A DNA stretch of 64,000 nucleotides from Isoperla grammatica (taxonomy: Eukaryota; Arthropoda; Insecta; Plecoptera; Perlodidae). Below, piece by piece: positions 12,655-24,079 of the stretch. The DNA lies in NCBI GenBank assembly GCA_945910005.1, contig OX246746.1:19356932-19420931 (forward strand), read 5' to 3'. The position numbers were made by a program, and so were the translations under genes. The stretch's first letter is position 1; every line of letters starts with the position of its first letter. The notes under the pieces were generated by a model. The model searched no databases. It saw only the letters and a list, made by a program, of their open reading frames with translations, and was not told the DNA's origin.

Positions 12655-12744
12655 GGAGACCGACTGGCAGTGGCAGCCTCATGGCACGGCTTTGCCTCAT
12701 CTCATCTCACTCAGTGTAGAGTAGACAGACGCGTGTCCCCCCTC

Positions 12745-12778
<34 letters not shown>

Positions 12779-15700
12779 CACACTCATACCTGGCAGCCTC
12801 ATGGCTAGGCTTTGCCTCATCTCATCTCACTCAGTGTAGAGTAGACAGACGCGTGTCCCCCTCCACACACGCACACACACACGCACACACACGCACACAC
12901 ACACTCATACCTGGCAGCCTCATGGCTAGGCTTTGCCTCATCTCATCTCACTCAGTGTAGAGTAGACAGACGCGTGTCCCCCCTCCACACACGCACACAC
13001 ACACACTCATACCTGGCAGCCTCATGGCTAGGCTTTGCCTCATCTCATCTCACTCAGTGTAGAGAAGACAGACGCGTGTCCCCCCTCCACACACACGCAC
13101 ACACACACTCATACCTGGCAGCCTCATGGCTAGGCTTTGCCTCATCTCATCTCACTCAGTGTAGAGTAGACAGACGCGTGTCCCCCCTCCACACACGCAC
13201 ACACACACGCACACACACACGCACACACACTCATACCTGGCAGCCTCATGGCTAGGCTTTGCCTCATCTCATCTCACTCAGTGTAGAGTAGACAGACGCG
13301 TGTCCCCCCTCCACACACGCACACACACACTCATACCTGGCAGCCTCATGGCTAGGCTTTGCCTCATCTCATCTCACTCAGTGTAGAGTAGACAGACGCG
13401 TGTCCCCCCTCCACACACGCACACACACACACTCATACCTGGCAGCCTCATGGCTAGGCTTTGCCTCATCTCATCTCACTCAGTGTAGAGTAGACAGACG
13501 CGTGTCCCCCCTCCACACACGCACACACACACGCACACACACGCACACACACACTCATACCTGGCAGCCTCATGGCTAGGCTTTGCCTCATCTCATCTCA
13601 CTCAGTGTAGAGTAGACAGACGCGTGTCCCCCCTCCACACACGCACACACACACTCATACCTGGCAGCCTCATGGCTAGGCTTTGCCTCATCTCATCTCA
13701 CTCAGTGTAGAGTAGACAGACGCGTGTCCCCCCTCCACACACGCACACACACACGCACACACACGCACACACACACTCATACCTGGCAGCCTCATGGCTA
13801 GGCTTTGCCTCATCTCATCTCACTCAGTGTAGAGTAGAGAGACGCGTGTCCCCCCTCCACACACGCACACACACACTCATACCTGGCAGCCTCATCGCTA
13901 GGCTTTGCCTCATCTCATCTCACTCAGTGTAGAGTAGACAGACGCGTGTCCCCCCTCCACACACGCACACACACACGCACACACACGCACACACACACTC
14001 ATACCTGGCAGCCTCATGGCTAGGCTTTGCCTCATCTCATCTCACTCAGTGTAGAGTAGACAGACGCGTGTCCCCCCTCCACACACGCACACACACACAC
14101 ACTCATACCTGGCAGCCTCATGGCTAGGCTTTGCCTCATCTCATCTCACTCAGTGTAGAGTAGACAGACGCGTGTCCCCCCTCCACACACGCACACACAC
14201 ACGCACACACACACTCATACCTGGCAGCCTCATGGCTAGGCTTTGCCTCATCTCATCTCACTCAGTGTAGAGTAGACAGACGCGTGTCCCCCCTCCACAC
14301 ACGCACACACACACTCATACCTGGCAGCCTCATGGCTAGGCTTTGCCTCATCTCATCTCACTCAGTGTATAGTAGACAGACGCGTGTCCCCCCTCCACAC
14401 ACGCACACACACACTCATACCTGGCAGCCTCATGGCTAGGCTTTGCCTCATCTCATCTCACTCAGTGTAGAGTAGACAGACGCGTGTCCCCCCTCCACAC
14501 ACGCACACACACACTCATACCTGGCAGCCTCATGGCTAGGCTTTGCCTCATCTCATCTCACTCAGTGTAGAGTAGACAGACGCGTGTCCCCCCTCCACAC
14601 ACGCACACACACACTCATACCTGGCAGCCTCATGGCTAGGCTTTGCCTCATCTCATCTCACTCAGTGTAGAGTAGACAGACGCGTGTCCCCCCTCCACAC
14701 ACGCACACACACACTCATACCTGGCAGCCTCATGGCTAGGCTTTGCCTCATCTCATCTCACTCAGTGTAGAGTAGACAGACGCGTGTCCCCCCTCCACAC
14801 ACGCACACACACACTCATACCTGGCAGCCTCATGGCTAGGCTTTGCCTCATCTCATCTCACTCAGTGTAGAGTAGACAGACGCGTGTCCCCCCTCCACAC
14901 ACGCACACAAACACTCATACCTGGCAGCCTCATGGCTAGGCTTTGCCTCATCTCATCTCACTCAGTGTAGAGTAGACAGACGCGTGTCCCCCCTCCACAC
15001 ACGCACACACACACTCACACACACACACACTCATACCTGGCAGCCTCATGGCTAGGCTTTGCCTCATCTCATCTCACTCAGTGTAGAGTAGACAGACGCG
15101 TGTCCCCCCTCCACACACGCACACACACACTCATACCTGGCAGCCTCATGGCTAGGCTTTGCCTCATCTCATCTCACTCAGTGTAGAGTAGACAGACGCG
15201 TGTCCCCCCTCCACACACACACACACACACTCATACCTGGCAGCCTCATGGCTAGGCTTTGCCTCATCTCATCTCACTCAGTGTAGAGTAGACAGACGCG
15301 TGTCCCCCCTCCACACACGAGCACACACACGCACACACACACGCACACACACACACTCATACCTGGCAGCCTCATGGCTAGGCTTTGCCTCATCTCATCT
15401 CACTCAGTGTAGAGTAGACAGACGCGTGTCCCCCCTCCACACACGCACACACACACTCATACCTGGCAGCCTCATGGCTAGGCTTTGCCTCATCTCATCT
15501 CACTCAGTGTAGAGTAGACAGACGCGTGTCCCCCCTCCACACACGCACACACACACTCATACCTGGCAGCCTCATGGCTAGGCTTTGCCTCATCTCATCT
15601 CACTCAGTGTATAGTAGACAGACGCGTGTCCCCCCTCCACACACGCACACACACTCATACCTGGCAGCCTCATGGCTAGGCTTTGCCTCATCTCATCTCA

Positions 15701-15797
15701 CTCAGTGTAGAGTAGACAGACGCGTGTCCCCCCTCCACACACACACACACACACTCATACCTGGCAGCATCATGGCTAGGCTTTGCCTCATCTCATT
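12655..15797 (+). repeat. ~100-120-bp minisatellite with embedded variable (CA)n, about 29 copies
   Basis: Each unit carries CTGGCAGCCTCATGGCTAGG, then CTTTGCCTCATCTCATCTCA, CTCAGTGTAGAGTAGACAGA, CGCGTGTCCCCCCTCC and a stretch of CA/CACACG dinucleotides ending ACTCATAC. The unique part is nearly invariant, while the CA stretch varies between roughly 20 and 45 bp. This makes a repeat nested within a repeat. A run of equal-length units lies near 14290-15000. ORFs here are repeat translations. Confidence 0.95.
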
Positions 15798-16165
15798 ACT
15801 GACAGACACCAGTACACACGTACTCACACTTACAGGGCATACACGCACTCACGCACACACACACTCACTCACAGGGCACTCACGCACTCACTTACATGGC
15901 ATACACGCACTCACGCATAGTGAATACACGCACACTTGATCTCACGCACACAATCACATGACATACACTCACTCACGCACACATTCACATGACATACACT
16001 CACTCACGCACACACGCACTCACGCTCAGGACATACACGCACACTCACGCACAGGACATACACGCACACTCACGCACTGGCCATACACGCACTCACGCAC
16101 TCACGCACAGTGAATACACGCACACGCACCCTCACGCACGTACACGTGCAGCACGTGCATAGCGC
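15798..16165 (+). repeat. Degenerate ACACGCACTCACGCAC-type repeat
   Basis: Motifs such as CATACACGCACTCACGCAC and CAGGACATACACGCACACTC repeat irregularly every 20-40 bp. This looks like the decayed right edge of the neighbouring CA-rich array. Confidence 0.7.
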
Positions 16166-16789
16166 CCCTTCCACCGCACTCCCAGACAGACGCCCTCGCC
16201 TCCCTCTGCTCATTCAGAAATCAGAGCCCCCGAGAAAAGCTCGCAGATCTAAATCATCATTACAGCTCTTGTAATGTTCCTTTCATTGGGCTCGGTGTTC
16301 ATAAATTAATAAATGGTGCTTCTTCAGAGACCATTACCTCTGAAAATACCAAGTTATTCCACGAAGATTAATTAATTAAGCGAGCAATTCATTTGAACCG
16401 TTTAACAATGACTAATTCTTTTTGTTCTTTAGTACAATCATTTAGTTGGCGGCAGAACAGAACGTGAACTTGTGCGCTGAGGTTTTTTTGAGTGTTTCTC
16501 ATTCATGCAGCATTTGTCTCTACCTAGCACGAAGTGACGTACGCTAAAGTCATCGGAACTAAAATATACTTCCAATTCTAGTCATAAGAAAAAAGGGTAG
16601 TCTCACTAAAAAAAAAAAAACGCGGGAAATGGGATATAAACGGTTTTTAGTAAAAACGCTAGACAATATTAAAAAATGATAAATTACTGAAAATTGTGGT
16701 TTCGTAACAACTGAAAACCTGGATTTAAAAAGTTTCCAATACTTTTATCGTTACCGGGTAAAAGAGTAACTTATTTTGATAGGCGGAAG
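16166..16789. other. Intergenic, no recognised gene
   Basis: AT-rich sequence with a 13-base A run near 16609-16621. No supported feature. Confidence 0.5.
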
Positions 16790-16937
16790 GAATATCCTAG
16801 GCTGTTCCCCAGTATTCGCTTTTATGACTGAGGAAAACCTCGGAAAAGCCCTTCAGTCACTATTGCCGGTGGCCGCGAAATCGAAACTGTGATCTCCAGC
16901 CAGCGGTGTTACCGCTGAGCCACTTCTATCGGTGAGA
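16790..16937 (-). mobile_element. SINE copy, 5' half (tRNA-Lys-like family)
   Basis: AGTATTCGCTTTTATGACTG, AGGAAAACCTCGGAAAAGCC and CTTCAGTCAC...GCCGGTGGCCG align with the full copy at 19118-19404. They run into the tRNA head (TTACCGCTGAGCCACTTCTA). The B-box region is mutated (GCGAAATCGAAACTGTGATC) and the tail half is absent. Confidence 0.6.
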
Positions 16938-17124
16938 AGAAAATGATACGGTTGTAGGCCTACCTAGGGGTACGCGATCATTCGCGCTGCGCTTTAGGGT
17001 TACCAAGCAAATAATGGTTGAGAAGCACTCGAGGGAACACGTCAGGGAACTAGCTTACGAGAATCTCAATGGATGGGATGTTATTTTCTCCAATCACTCA
17101 GTCATGACAGATATACCTTTGATA

Positions 17125-17300
17125 CTGATAAGAGGTGGCTAAGAGGTAACACGCAAGACTCTTAATTGAGGCCGCCAGTTCGATACCGACAAGCGGCAAT
17201 CCTGAATGTAGGTTTAATCCGAAGTATTCCTTAGTAAGATAAATACCGGAGTCTGCTAACAGCCCTCGAACATTACATCTCAAGCAATGGTTTATTCGAG
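17125..17300 (+). mobile_element. SINE copy with recognisable tRNA-Lys(CTT)-like head
   Basis: GTGGCTAAGAGGTAACACGC (A box), AGACTCTTAATTGAGG (an anticodon arm like tRNA-Lys, anticodon CTT) and CCAGTTCGATACCG (B box) occur in tRNA order. They are followed by GGCAATCCTGA, as in the other family copies. The body is diverged. This copy is the best evidence for which tRNA founded the family. Confidence 0.5.
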
Positions 17301-18233
17301 CCAGGGAGGGCTTAGGTGCCGCCTAGGCACATTTATTTAGAGGCTAGGCCTGCCTAGGCGCTTTTTCACAGTACTTTTGTTTAGATTTCAAGAACCCATA
17401 TGTATAGTATTCACAATATCTACGAGAAAATATGTTACCTCAACGCCTTCATGTATTCAGTTTTAATTTCTGTAAAATCTTTTTCCGGCCACTTAAAACA
17501 ATCCTCCCCCCAAAAAACACTCTTCTTCCCCCCCACACGCCCACCCCCCCCCCCACCCACCCCGAGCACTCGTAAATTCGACCGCCTAGACACTTTATAT
17601 TTTAGGAATACACCACTGATCTCAAGTATACAAATATCCTTATTTACCCGATTACATTCATCTGAAGGTGGCAGTGATTTTGTACCTTAAATTGCTCAAA
17701 TTATCAATTGTTTATGATATTGAATTATCATAATATTGATAATGTTCATACATATTTTGGCGTTGATGCTAGCAATAGTGATGCATGAAGATGAAAAAAA
17801 ATGCTATTTGACATACCTCAAAAACTATAAACCACACCAACACCTATAATCGATCAAGGCTACTACGCCGGAAAATATATTATATTGATAGACTATAGTC
17901 TATATTCTTCAGATAAAATTAAATCAATGCCCGCTGAAAAGAATACTTCACGCTTAGAATAACTTACCGTAAATATTTGTTACAACCAAACAGGGGCCTC
18001 TCTATAATAAAAGAATGTTTCTAAATGTATTCACCACTAAATGATCATTATTTATGTACCATTACTATCATTTAGTCCTATTTTATCGTCCATTAAAATT
18101 TGAGTTTATGATATGGGGTGGGCGGGTGGGGGAAGATTTACGGGTCCGGGACCCCTATTAGCTGTAATCCCATGCACAGAAGTTGTCTTGGGGTGAGTAT
18201 CAGTGTGTTCCCCTTCATTGTCCGTATACCAGC
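17301..18233. other. Intergenic, with C-rich tract
   Basis: A strongly C-rich strand segment lies at 17505-17567 and includes a 13-base C run. AT-rich sequence with small palindromes follows near 17715-17745. No gene is supported; the 96-codon ORF crossing the C tract has no other sign of coding. Confidence 0.5.
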
Positions 18234-18627
18234 AATAGGGAGTATGCAATGTCATTTCCGGAATCGCACGGTGGCCATACCGAGGTACTCTGTAAACATT
18301 TGTTTACGTTCTTCCGACACAATTCATTGTTGCAATATTGCAGATGTCCTTTGACTGACATATCAACTGTTTTAAAACAAAGGTTCCGTATTATGACTGA
18401 AAACAAAATAAGAACGCGTCAACTCTGTTAAAGACAATCATTTGCATGTGTTATCATTTGTTATCATTGTTGTTATCCTTTTCTTGAACTTTTACCTGCA
18501 CACATCAATCTATACGGCTTAAAACTGTGATTTTTTCTGGATAACCTATGTGTTGACAGACGAATGTAAACAAGCAATGTGTACCTCATAATGGCCGCCA
18601 CGTGATGTCTATTGAATACTCCCTATA
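18234..18627. mobile_element. MITE-like element with ~75-bp imperfect TIRs
   Basis: The left arm begins ATAGGGAGTATGCAATGTCA and runs through GGTGGCCAT, GAGGTAC and TGTAAACA to TTTGTTTACGTTC. The right arm is its reverse complement with mismatches (GAATGTAAACAAGCAATGTG, TACCTCATAATGGCC, ATTGAATACTCCCTAT). A TA on each side could be the target duplication, as in Tc1/mariner elements. The roughly 240-bp interior is non-coding. Confidence 0.55.
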
Positions 18628-18690
18628 ACCGCGAGCGAGCGTAAACCAACCACATGGCCAGGGTTCGAGACCCGCGTGGGGCGAATCTCA
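18628..18690 (+). other. tRNA-like B-box block
   Basis: CAGGGTTCGAGACCCGCG holds a consensus B box (GGTTCGAGACC). GCGAGCGAGCGTAAACC upstream is a poor A box. Probably a SINE head fragment abutting the MITE. Confidence 0.35.
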
Positions 18691-19117
18691 ATCAATATAG
18701 ACGAGTTATACTCATCGCTGGTGTTATAAGTTTTACAACCACCCTATATAAACTAGCAATGACGATTTAACGGATAAATTCAATGATAAATCAAAATATT
18801 ATCTGTGATGAGTTTAGGAATCGACTACAGGAATATTATCCGTGTTATAAACGTTATGGTTAGTTACATACACCTGTAAAGTTTAGATTAGTTTCCAAGT
18901 AAAGTAGTGGGAATATAAAAAATATGAATTTGAAATCTTTGTAAATATGGAACTTGAATTTTGAATGAAATTTAATTTAGAATTATGAATTTGCTGCTCT
19001 TTTTGATGCTGTATCTGTTTTGAATGTCCACTCCAATATTACAAACACCAAAATCTTCCCTGATTCCTTCCATATTTGCGTATGGCATTATTTATAACAC
19101 TCCATGAAACATTGTTT

Positions 19118-19404
19118 CACAGTGATAATAATAATAATTTTTTTCGTAGGAATACCCGTTCTAGGGTGCACACCAGCTTTACCTGATGTGCCCCTCTTCA
19201 GGTGACTAACTAGGTTATTGGGGTGTTTGGATAGTTGGGAAGGATTGTCCGAGGGCTGATAGTATGACTCAATCCCAGCATTCGCTTTTACCACTGAGGA
19301 AAACCTCGGAAAAACCTTCAGTCAGGACTGCCGGTGGCCGGAATCGAACCGGCGACCTCCCGAATTAGAGTCTCGCGTCTTACCGCTGAGCCCCCTCTAT
19401 CGGT
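19118..19404 (-). mobile_element. Full-length tRNA-derived SINE (reference copy)
   Basis: Read on the minus strand, it starts near 19404 with GGGGCTCAGCGGTAAGACGC (A box), then GAGACTCTAATTCGGGAGGT and GCCGGTTCGATTCCGGCC (perfect B box). The body contains CAGTCCTGACTGAAGG, CCGAGGTTTTCCTCAGTGGT, CCTCGGACAATCCTTCCCAA and GTCACCTGAAGAGGGGCACA. It ends in an A-run followed by ATT repeats (TTATTATTATTAT). A tRNA head, an unrelated body and a simple-repeat tail define a SINE. Other copies in this window lie near 302, 16790, 17125, 20775, 21150, 28420, 33303, 33850 and 41565. Confidence 0.75.
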
Positions 19405-19717
19405 ACAGTGATAATAGCAAATGCTCTCCTCCACAAGAACCGTCCATTTGCTATTACCACAGTGTAGCAGTGAATTCACTTGAATAAACTTAATTGTCCA
19501 TATTATATTACAGAACCTGCAAATCCAGTTAAATAAGCTGTGACCCAAATTTACTAATATTTTATCCTTCGCTATTTTATCGTGTGCTAATAGGTGCGCT
19601 CAACTCTTATTTCATAATTAAAGTGGGTGAATGGTTCATTTCAAGTTATTTCATGTGGAAACCTCGGTATAAATACAATGTCTACTTCCGGAGATACGAG
19701 ACTTGAGAGATATCGTT

Positions 19718-19917
19718 GATGACGTCACTAACGCTCTCAGACCAAACGAGGGGTGCAGCGTCGCCTCTTGAAGCATTGCTTGGTAGTGACGTCACTAACG
19801 CTCTCTGACCAAAGCGAGGGGATGCAGCGTCGCCTCTTGAAGCATTGCTTGGTAGTGACGTCACTAACGCTCTCAGACCAAAGCGAGGGGGTGCAGCGTC
19901 GCCTCTTGAACTGTTGC
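19718..19917 (+). repeat. 67-69-bp tandem repeat with a CRE palindrome in each of three copies
   Basis: TGACGTCACTAACGCTCTC begins copies at 19720, 19787 and 19856. Each continues GACCAAAGCGAGGGG, TGCAGCGTCGCCTCTTGAA and GCATTGCTTGGTAG (the third copy diverges at its end). TGACGTCA is the full consensus CREB/ATF site and is retained in all three. ORFs on both strands follow from the repeat. Confidence 0.8.
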
Positions 19918-20770
19918 TACTTGCTGATGTTCGTTTTAACTCCACTGACCAACACAAGGAAATAAATTACAACTTTCAGCCAACTGAAGGGATTCGATAA
20001 AGGTATACTTTACTGTATTTCGTTATTCGTTCTGGCATTAAAAAAAAAAAAAAAAAAAAAAAAAACGCTAACTAAAATTATTGACGCCTGACGGTTAATT
20101 AAAAGTGCGTACTTTATGTTAAGAAAACGTTTTGTATTCAATATTATCAACAAAAATAATCATAGCTTACATTTAATAACGCAATAGGCGAAATAAAACA
20201 CTGAGAAGCAAAATCGTTTAATTAGTTGATGATCAAACCAAAAATCACATTGATTGGTAAAAATTTTAATTTTTTGAAACAAAATTTAATTTTCTACTTC
20301 TCTATAGTTCCTACCATCAAATTGAAACAGGTTCATTAGGGATGCCAGTAACAGCAGTGGGCGTGACCAAGAAGGCTTGTGTTGTGCACTCTACTGACCT
20401 CAAGACTACCTTTACGAATGTGTGAAACAACACCAAGAATCTGTTGATTTTCATTGAGTCATAGTGCATGAAAGGGGCAGTAGATAAGAATCTGAGATTG
20501 ATATGCGAGTATACTTACGTTGGCGTTAACACTCCTTTCCACAGGATCTCATAAGGAAGACGTGAATTGGACAAATCAAAGATTATTTACTCTTATTGAG
20601 TCCACATCCTGAAAAATGCCCTGCGAATAGACACTGACCTTCCAAGATAAACTACCCAAACACTTGAATGTGTATACGCTACGCTATAAGTATGCCTAGT
20701 ACTTAAGCACTCCAACTAGCATTACTCTTGAACGGTGTGAGTCAACAGTTCAAGTAGTTCAACGTGATTG
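19918..20770. other. Intergenic, with 25-base A run
   Basis: A run of 25 A at 20041-20065 is a likely retroposon tail, but I did not recognise a body upstream. The remainder is AT-rich with no gene. Confidence 0.5.
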
Positions 20771-20774
20771 AAAG

Positions 20775-20945
20775 CCAATGGCATTATTGTTGAGTGTTCG
20801 TGCTCAAGTGAATCTTGGTCGCAGAGAGCAGAGAACTCTGATCCGGTAGGTCGTGAGTTCGATTCCCTCCACCAGCAATCCTGACTGACTGAGGATTGCT
20901 TGAATTGCCTCAGTTCCGACTGATTCTGGTATTGGACCATCATTT
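20775..20945 (+). mobile_element. tRNA-derived SINE copy, diverged
   Basis: GTAGGTCGTGAGTTCGATTC then CCTCCACCAGCAATCCTGAC gives a B box followed by the family sequence found after the B box. CTGAGGATTGCTTGAATTGC follows. The A box is poor. Confidence 0.45.
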
Positions 20946-21149
20946 TGACCTTGGATATTTCTAATCAAGTAGACAAATAATTTAATTGCCTAGTTAGGGT
21001 GGTGTGTGCACAAAGAACGCCGTTGACCTGCGCTGAACTACGTCATGAATGTTACCATGCTTTCAAATGCAGCTATGCACAATAGCAAGCAGGTTCCAGC
21101 TTGCCAGCGTTCCGTTTTCCTCAATGAAATAAACCCGTTTTGCCGCGCC

Positions 21150-21320
21150 GGTTACCAGCAAGCGGGTAACCAACTTAAACTCAGCCCAGCGGTAGCAATT
21201 CTTACCACCAGCAATCCTGAGGACTGAAGGTTCTCTCTGAGGTTTTCCACAATCACAAGCTGAATTATGGAATTGAGTTCTTTGTCCTCGGATATCTCCT
21301 TCCAACTTCCAAAATACCAA
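21150..21320 (+). mobile_element. SINE copy, degenerate
   Basis: CAGCCCAGCGGTAGCAATTC and ACCACCAGCAATCCTGAGGA, then CTGAAGGTTCTC, GAGGTTTTCC and CCTCGGATATCTCCTTCCAA, follow the order of the reference SINE body. The B box is lost. Confidence 0.4.
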
Positions 21321-22136
21321 AATATACCTATAATTAGCCACCTGAGGGGCACACTATAGTGATAAAGCTGATGTTCACCTCAGCAAAAAACTTAGACTGA
21401 AAAGTGACATTATTTTACTAATATCCATGTAAGATCAGAGCTGTGGTGATGGTGATGATGATATTTGGATTTTACGTCCCATATTTTTGCAACTTTGACT
21501 AATCGAGACAGAATGGTAATGCTCAAATGGATGGTAATGCTCAACTCAAGTTATTGATGCATTTCAATTAGTGGTATATTATTTCTTAAATTCACCCATT
21601 AATTTGCATTTTCGTATGTTATTGCAACAAAAATAACAACGTTTTTTTTTTGTGAGATAAGAAAAAACGATTACAAAATAAGATTTCTTTATTCATTTAC
21701 TTTTTTGAAATTGAGAGAACCCATGCAATGCTCATATATATTCAACTATAAACTTAGTTCATATTGCGAAAAATATTACTTCAGTACACAATGTTATGAT
21801 AATCTATAAAACAAACTGAATTTTAACAGAAGGTTCGCGTTTGAAGGATCTTGATTAGGGATTACATTTGAAGGATGGATTGCCAATAATTAAAAACAAA
21901 TTATGTTTGTGACATGTATTTTATGGTTTAACTAGTAATGATCTACCACCAAACACACAATATAAATACTAACATAAAATGCAATAGATGTGTTCACTTC
22001 TCCACGACTGTATTTACAAATGACACGGCACTCCTTGATGAATGCTGCGGCCCTCTTGATCTGTATGGCGTCCGCTTCACGGTGTCAGTGTTGCTTTACA
22101 TGAAGTGATGACTGGAAGTTTGGGCGCGTACTTCCT
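21321..22136. other. 3' flank and 3' UTR of the proline-rich gene
   Basis: AT-rich sequence without ORFs. The 3' UTR of the minus-strand gene that ends at 22137 must lie in its right part. The first canonical AATAAA on that strand is at 21693-21688. Confidence 0.4.
21688..21693 (-). terminator. Candidate polyadenylation signal AATAAA
   Basis: This AATAAA lies about 445 nt past the stop codon of the proline-rich gene on the same strand. No closer canonical signal is seen, though variant signals may exist. It is tentative without transcript data. Confidence 0.35.
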
Positions 22137-22781
22137 TCAGAGGCCGTATACGGTTGCCGGCACTGGTGGTGCATATGCGAGTACAGGTGCCTCGTAGATA
22201 GGCAGTGGTGGTGGGGGCGGGGGAGGGGGAGCGTATACGTGGATAGGTGCCTCGTAGATGGGCAGGGGGGCTGGGGGTGGGGGTGGGGGAGGAGGAGGGG
22301 GAGGAGGAGCGTATACGGGGATAGGTGCTTCGTAGATAGGCAGGGGGGCTGGGGGTGGGGGAGGAGGAGGAGGAGCATATACGGGGATAGGTGCCTCGTA
22401 GATAGGCAGAAGGGCGGCTGGGGGTGGGGGTGGGGGAGGAGGAGGGGGAGGAGGAGCGTATACGGGGATAGGTGCCTCGTAGACAGGCAGAGGTGGTGGG
22501 GGAGGGGGAGCGTATACGTGGACCGGTGCCTCGTAGACAGGCAGAGGTGCCGCGGGAGGAGGGGCGTATACGTGGACAGGTGCCTCCAAGATAGTCAGAG
22601 GTGCCGGGGGAGGAGGGGCGAATAGGGAGACAGGTGCCTCCAATATAGTCAGAGGTGCTGGGGGAGGTAGTGGGGGACCGAATATGTGGTGCCCGTGAGT
22701 CGGTATCTCTATGACATGCAGAGGCGCCTCCAACAACGAGAACTGCCCAGCTGTCGACGCCACCAGGGCACTAAGTACGAT
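22137..22781 (-). CDS. Proline/tyrosine-rich cuticle-like secreted protein, exon 2 (218 aa with exon 1)
   Basis: This exon opens straight after a splice acceptor (TGTGTTGCAG, AG at 22783-22782) and runs 214 codons to a stop. An ATG-less ORF extends a few codons further up, but those codons lie in the acceptor. Joined in phase 0 to exon 1 at 27516-27527, the product begins MLLTIVLSALVASTAG, a short signal peptide, and the mature chain likely starts QFSLLEAP. The mature chain is nine repeats built on (L/Y)EAP: three LEAP repeats (SLLEAPLHVI, TILEAPVSLF, TILEAPVHVY) and six YEAP repeats (such as LPIYEAPIPVYAPP) separated by runs of 2-12 prolines. It ends VPATVYGL. It has no Cys and no chitin-binding RR consensus. 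Known arthropod cuticular proteins of low-complexity classes share this style, and Tyr residues can serve in sclerotisation or dityrosine cross-links. A chorion, silk or adhesive protein is possible. The poly-Pro runs are likely length-polymorphic. Confidence 0.75.
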   Translation of the reverse strand: MVLSALVASTAGQFSLLEAPLHVIEIPTHGHHIFGPPLPPPAPLTILEAPVSLFAPPPPAPLTILEAPVHVYAPPPAAPLPVYEAPVHVYAPPPPPPLPVYEAPIPVYAPPPPPPPPPPPPAALLPIYEAPIPVYAPPPPPPPPAPLPIYEAPIPVYAPPPPPPPPPPPPAPLPIYEAPIHVYAPPPPPPPPLPIYEAPVLAYAPPVPATVYGL

Positions 22782-24079
22782 CTGCAACACAAGTGCAACA
22801 TTCTATAGAAAGATAGCACAACACCGTTACTGCACGCCAGTATAAAACAATGGAAAGTGATTATAAGCTACAACATGAATCATAATATTTATTTGCTAAA
22901 ATATCACATTTATTCATTATTGTTTTAAAAAGTACTTATATTTGTTAGCTAATTGCTGGGCCGTCTATCAGTATAAACTGTGTTTACCGAACCAATGTAA
23001 TGAGGTGGATGTGTATGTATGTGCGTCACAATGTCGACGAACTATCATTTCGGCCCAAATGCAAATCTCGCCGAAATGAAATCGCCTATTTGTGAGTCAG
23101 GTAATGACGCTTTGTCACATTAGTTTGAATTCGTTTTCGTTGTCATTCTTCACGATGCAAGCACACACCGTTTGAAATACGTGACATTCCTATAAGCGTT
23201 CAAATGTGTGTAAATTTTCAAATGTGAACCAAGACACTAATTTACACAAAAATATACTAAATTGTTAAAATTATGTTCATGAAAACATCAAGTCCTAAGT
23301 GCAATTGCTAGCCAGTTACTGTATTGATCCGTCTGTTTATTACTAAGCATATTATTGTTATCGTTTGTGAAGCTACTTTCTTGTTTGCATAACTCAAATC
23401 ATAATGGCGCTTACATAATGTTAACTGATTTCTGATTACTGACAGTGATTATGTGTGCGATATTAAATTATTCCTCTATGTTTGGCCTTAGTGCTAAAAC
23501 CAGCAGGGTTATTATTCTAGCGAGGGATCCAAAACAAAGCTTTTTACTATACCTCCCTAATGCAAAGTTTTTGTATTTTTATCTAGACTTTAATGCTCTA
23601 CTTCGTTTTTTCGTATTTTTCGCATATCGCGGTTGCGTTTTATGTTTTATCTCGTGAGTTTGCATTCAATTTATCAAACAATTATAACTGTACTCATATT
23701 TTGTTTTACATACCCGATTTCAAACACTTCTGTCCTACACGAGTAAAATAACCAAACCGAATGCAGCGCTGCATCGGCCAATAACCTGTGGTTTTCCAGT
23801 TGAATGCGCCATTGTAGGTGAATGGCAGGGGAAGGGGTTTCATTTAGCCACAGTGTTAAGCACGAATCACTGGACAATTATCTGATTGCACAAAACAACA
23901 CATTTAATGTGAGTGATCTAGTTTATAATATAATTTACCAGTGAATTGTTTTCAAATTGGAATGTATAGTACGTTGAAAGCCACAAAAGATTGCGTATGT
24001 GATAAGCGTTATGAAATGAGTGGCTAGACGTTCTATGTACAATATTTTTCTAATCGAAATATTGTTTGTGTATTTGAAA

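Noticed and set aside
12610..15939. ORFs with THTHTH and LAASWLGFASS repeats
   Set aside because: By-products of the CA-containing minisatellite. Frames change with CA length.
22239..22625. Plus-strand Gly/Arg-rich ORF
   Set aside because: Antisense shadow of the proline-rich exon.
22782..22790. Upstream extension of the proline-rich ORF (start at GTG)
   Set aside because: These codons lie in the splice acceptor (TTGCAG). The phase-0 join to a real ATG exon at 27527 is more convincing.
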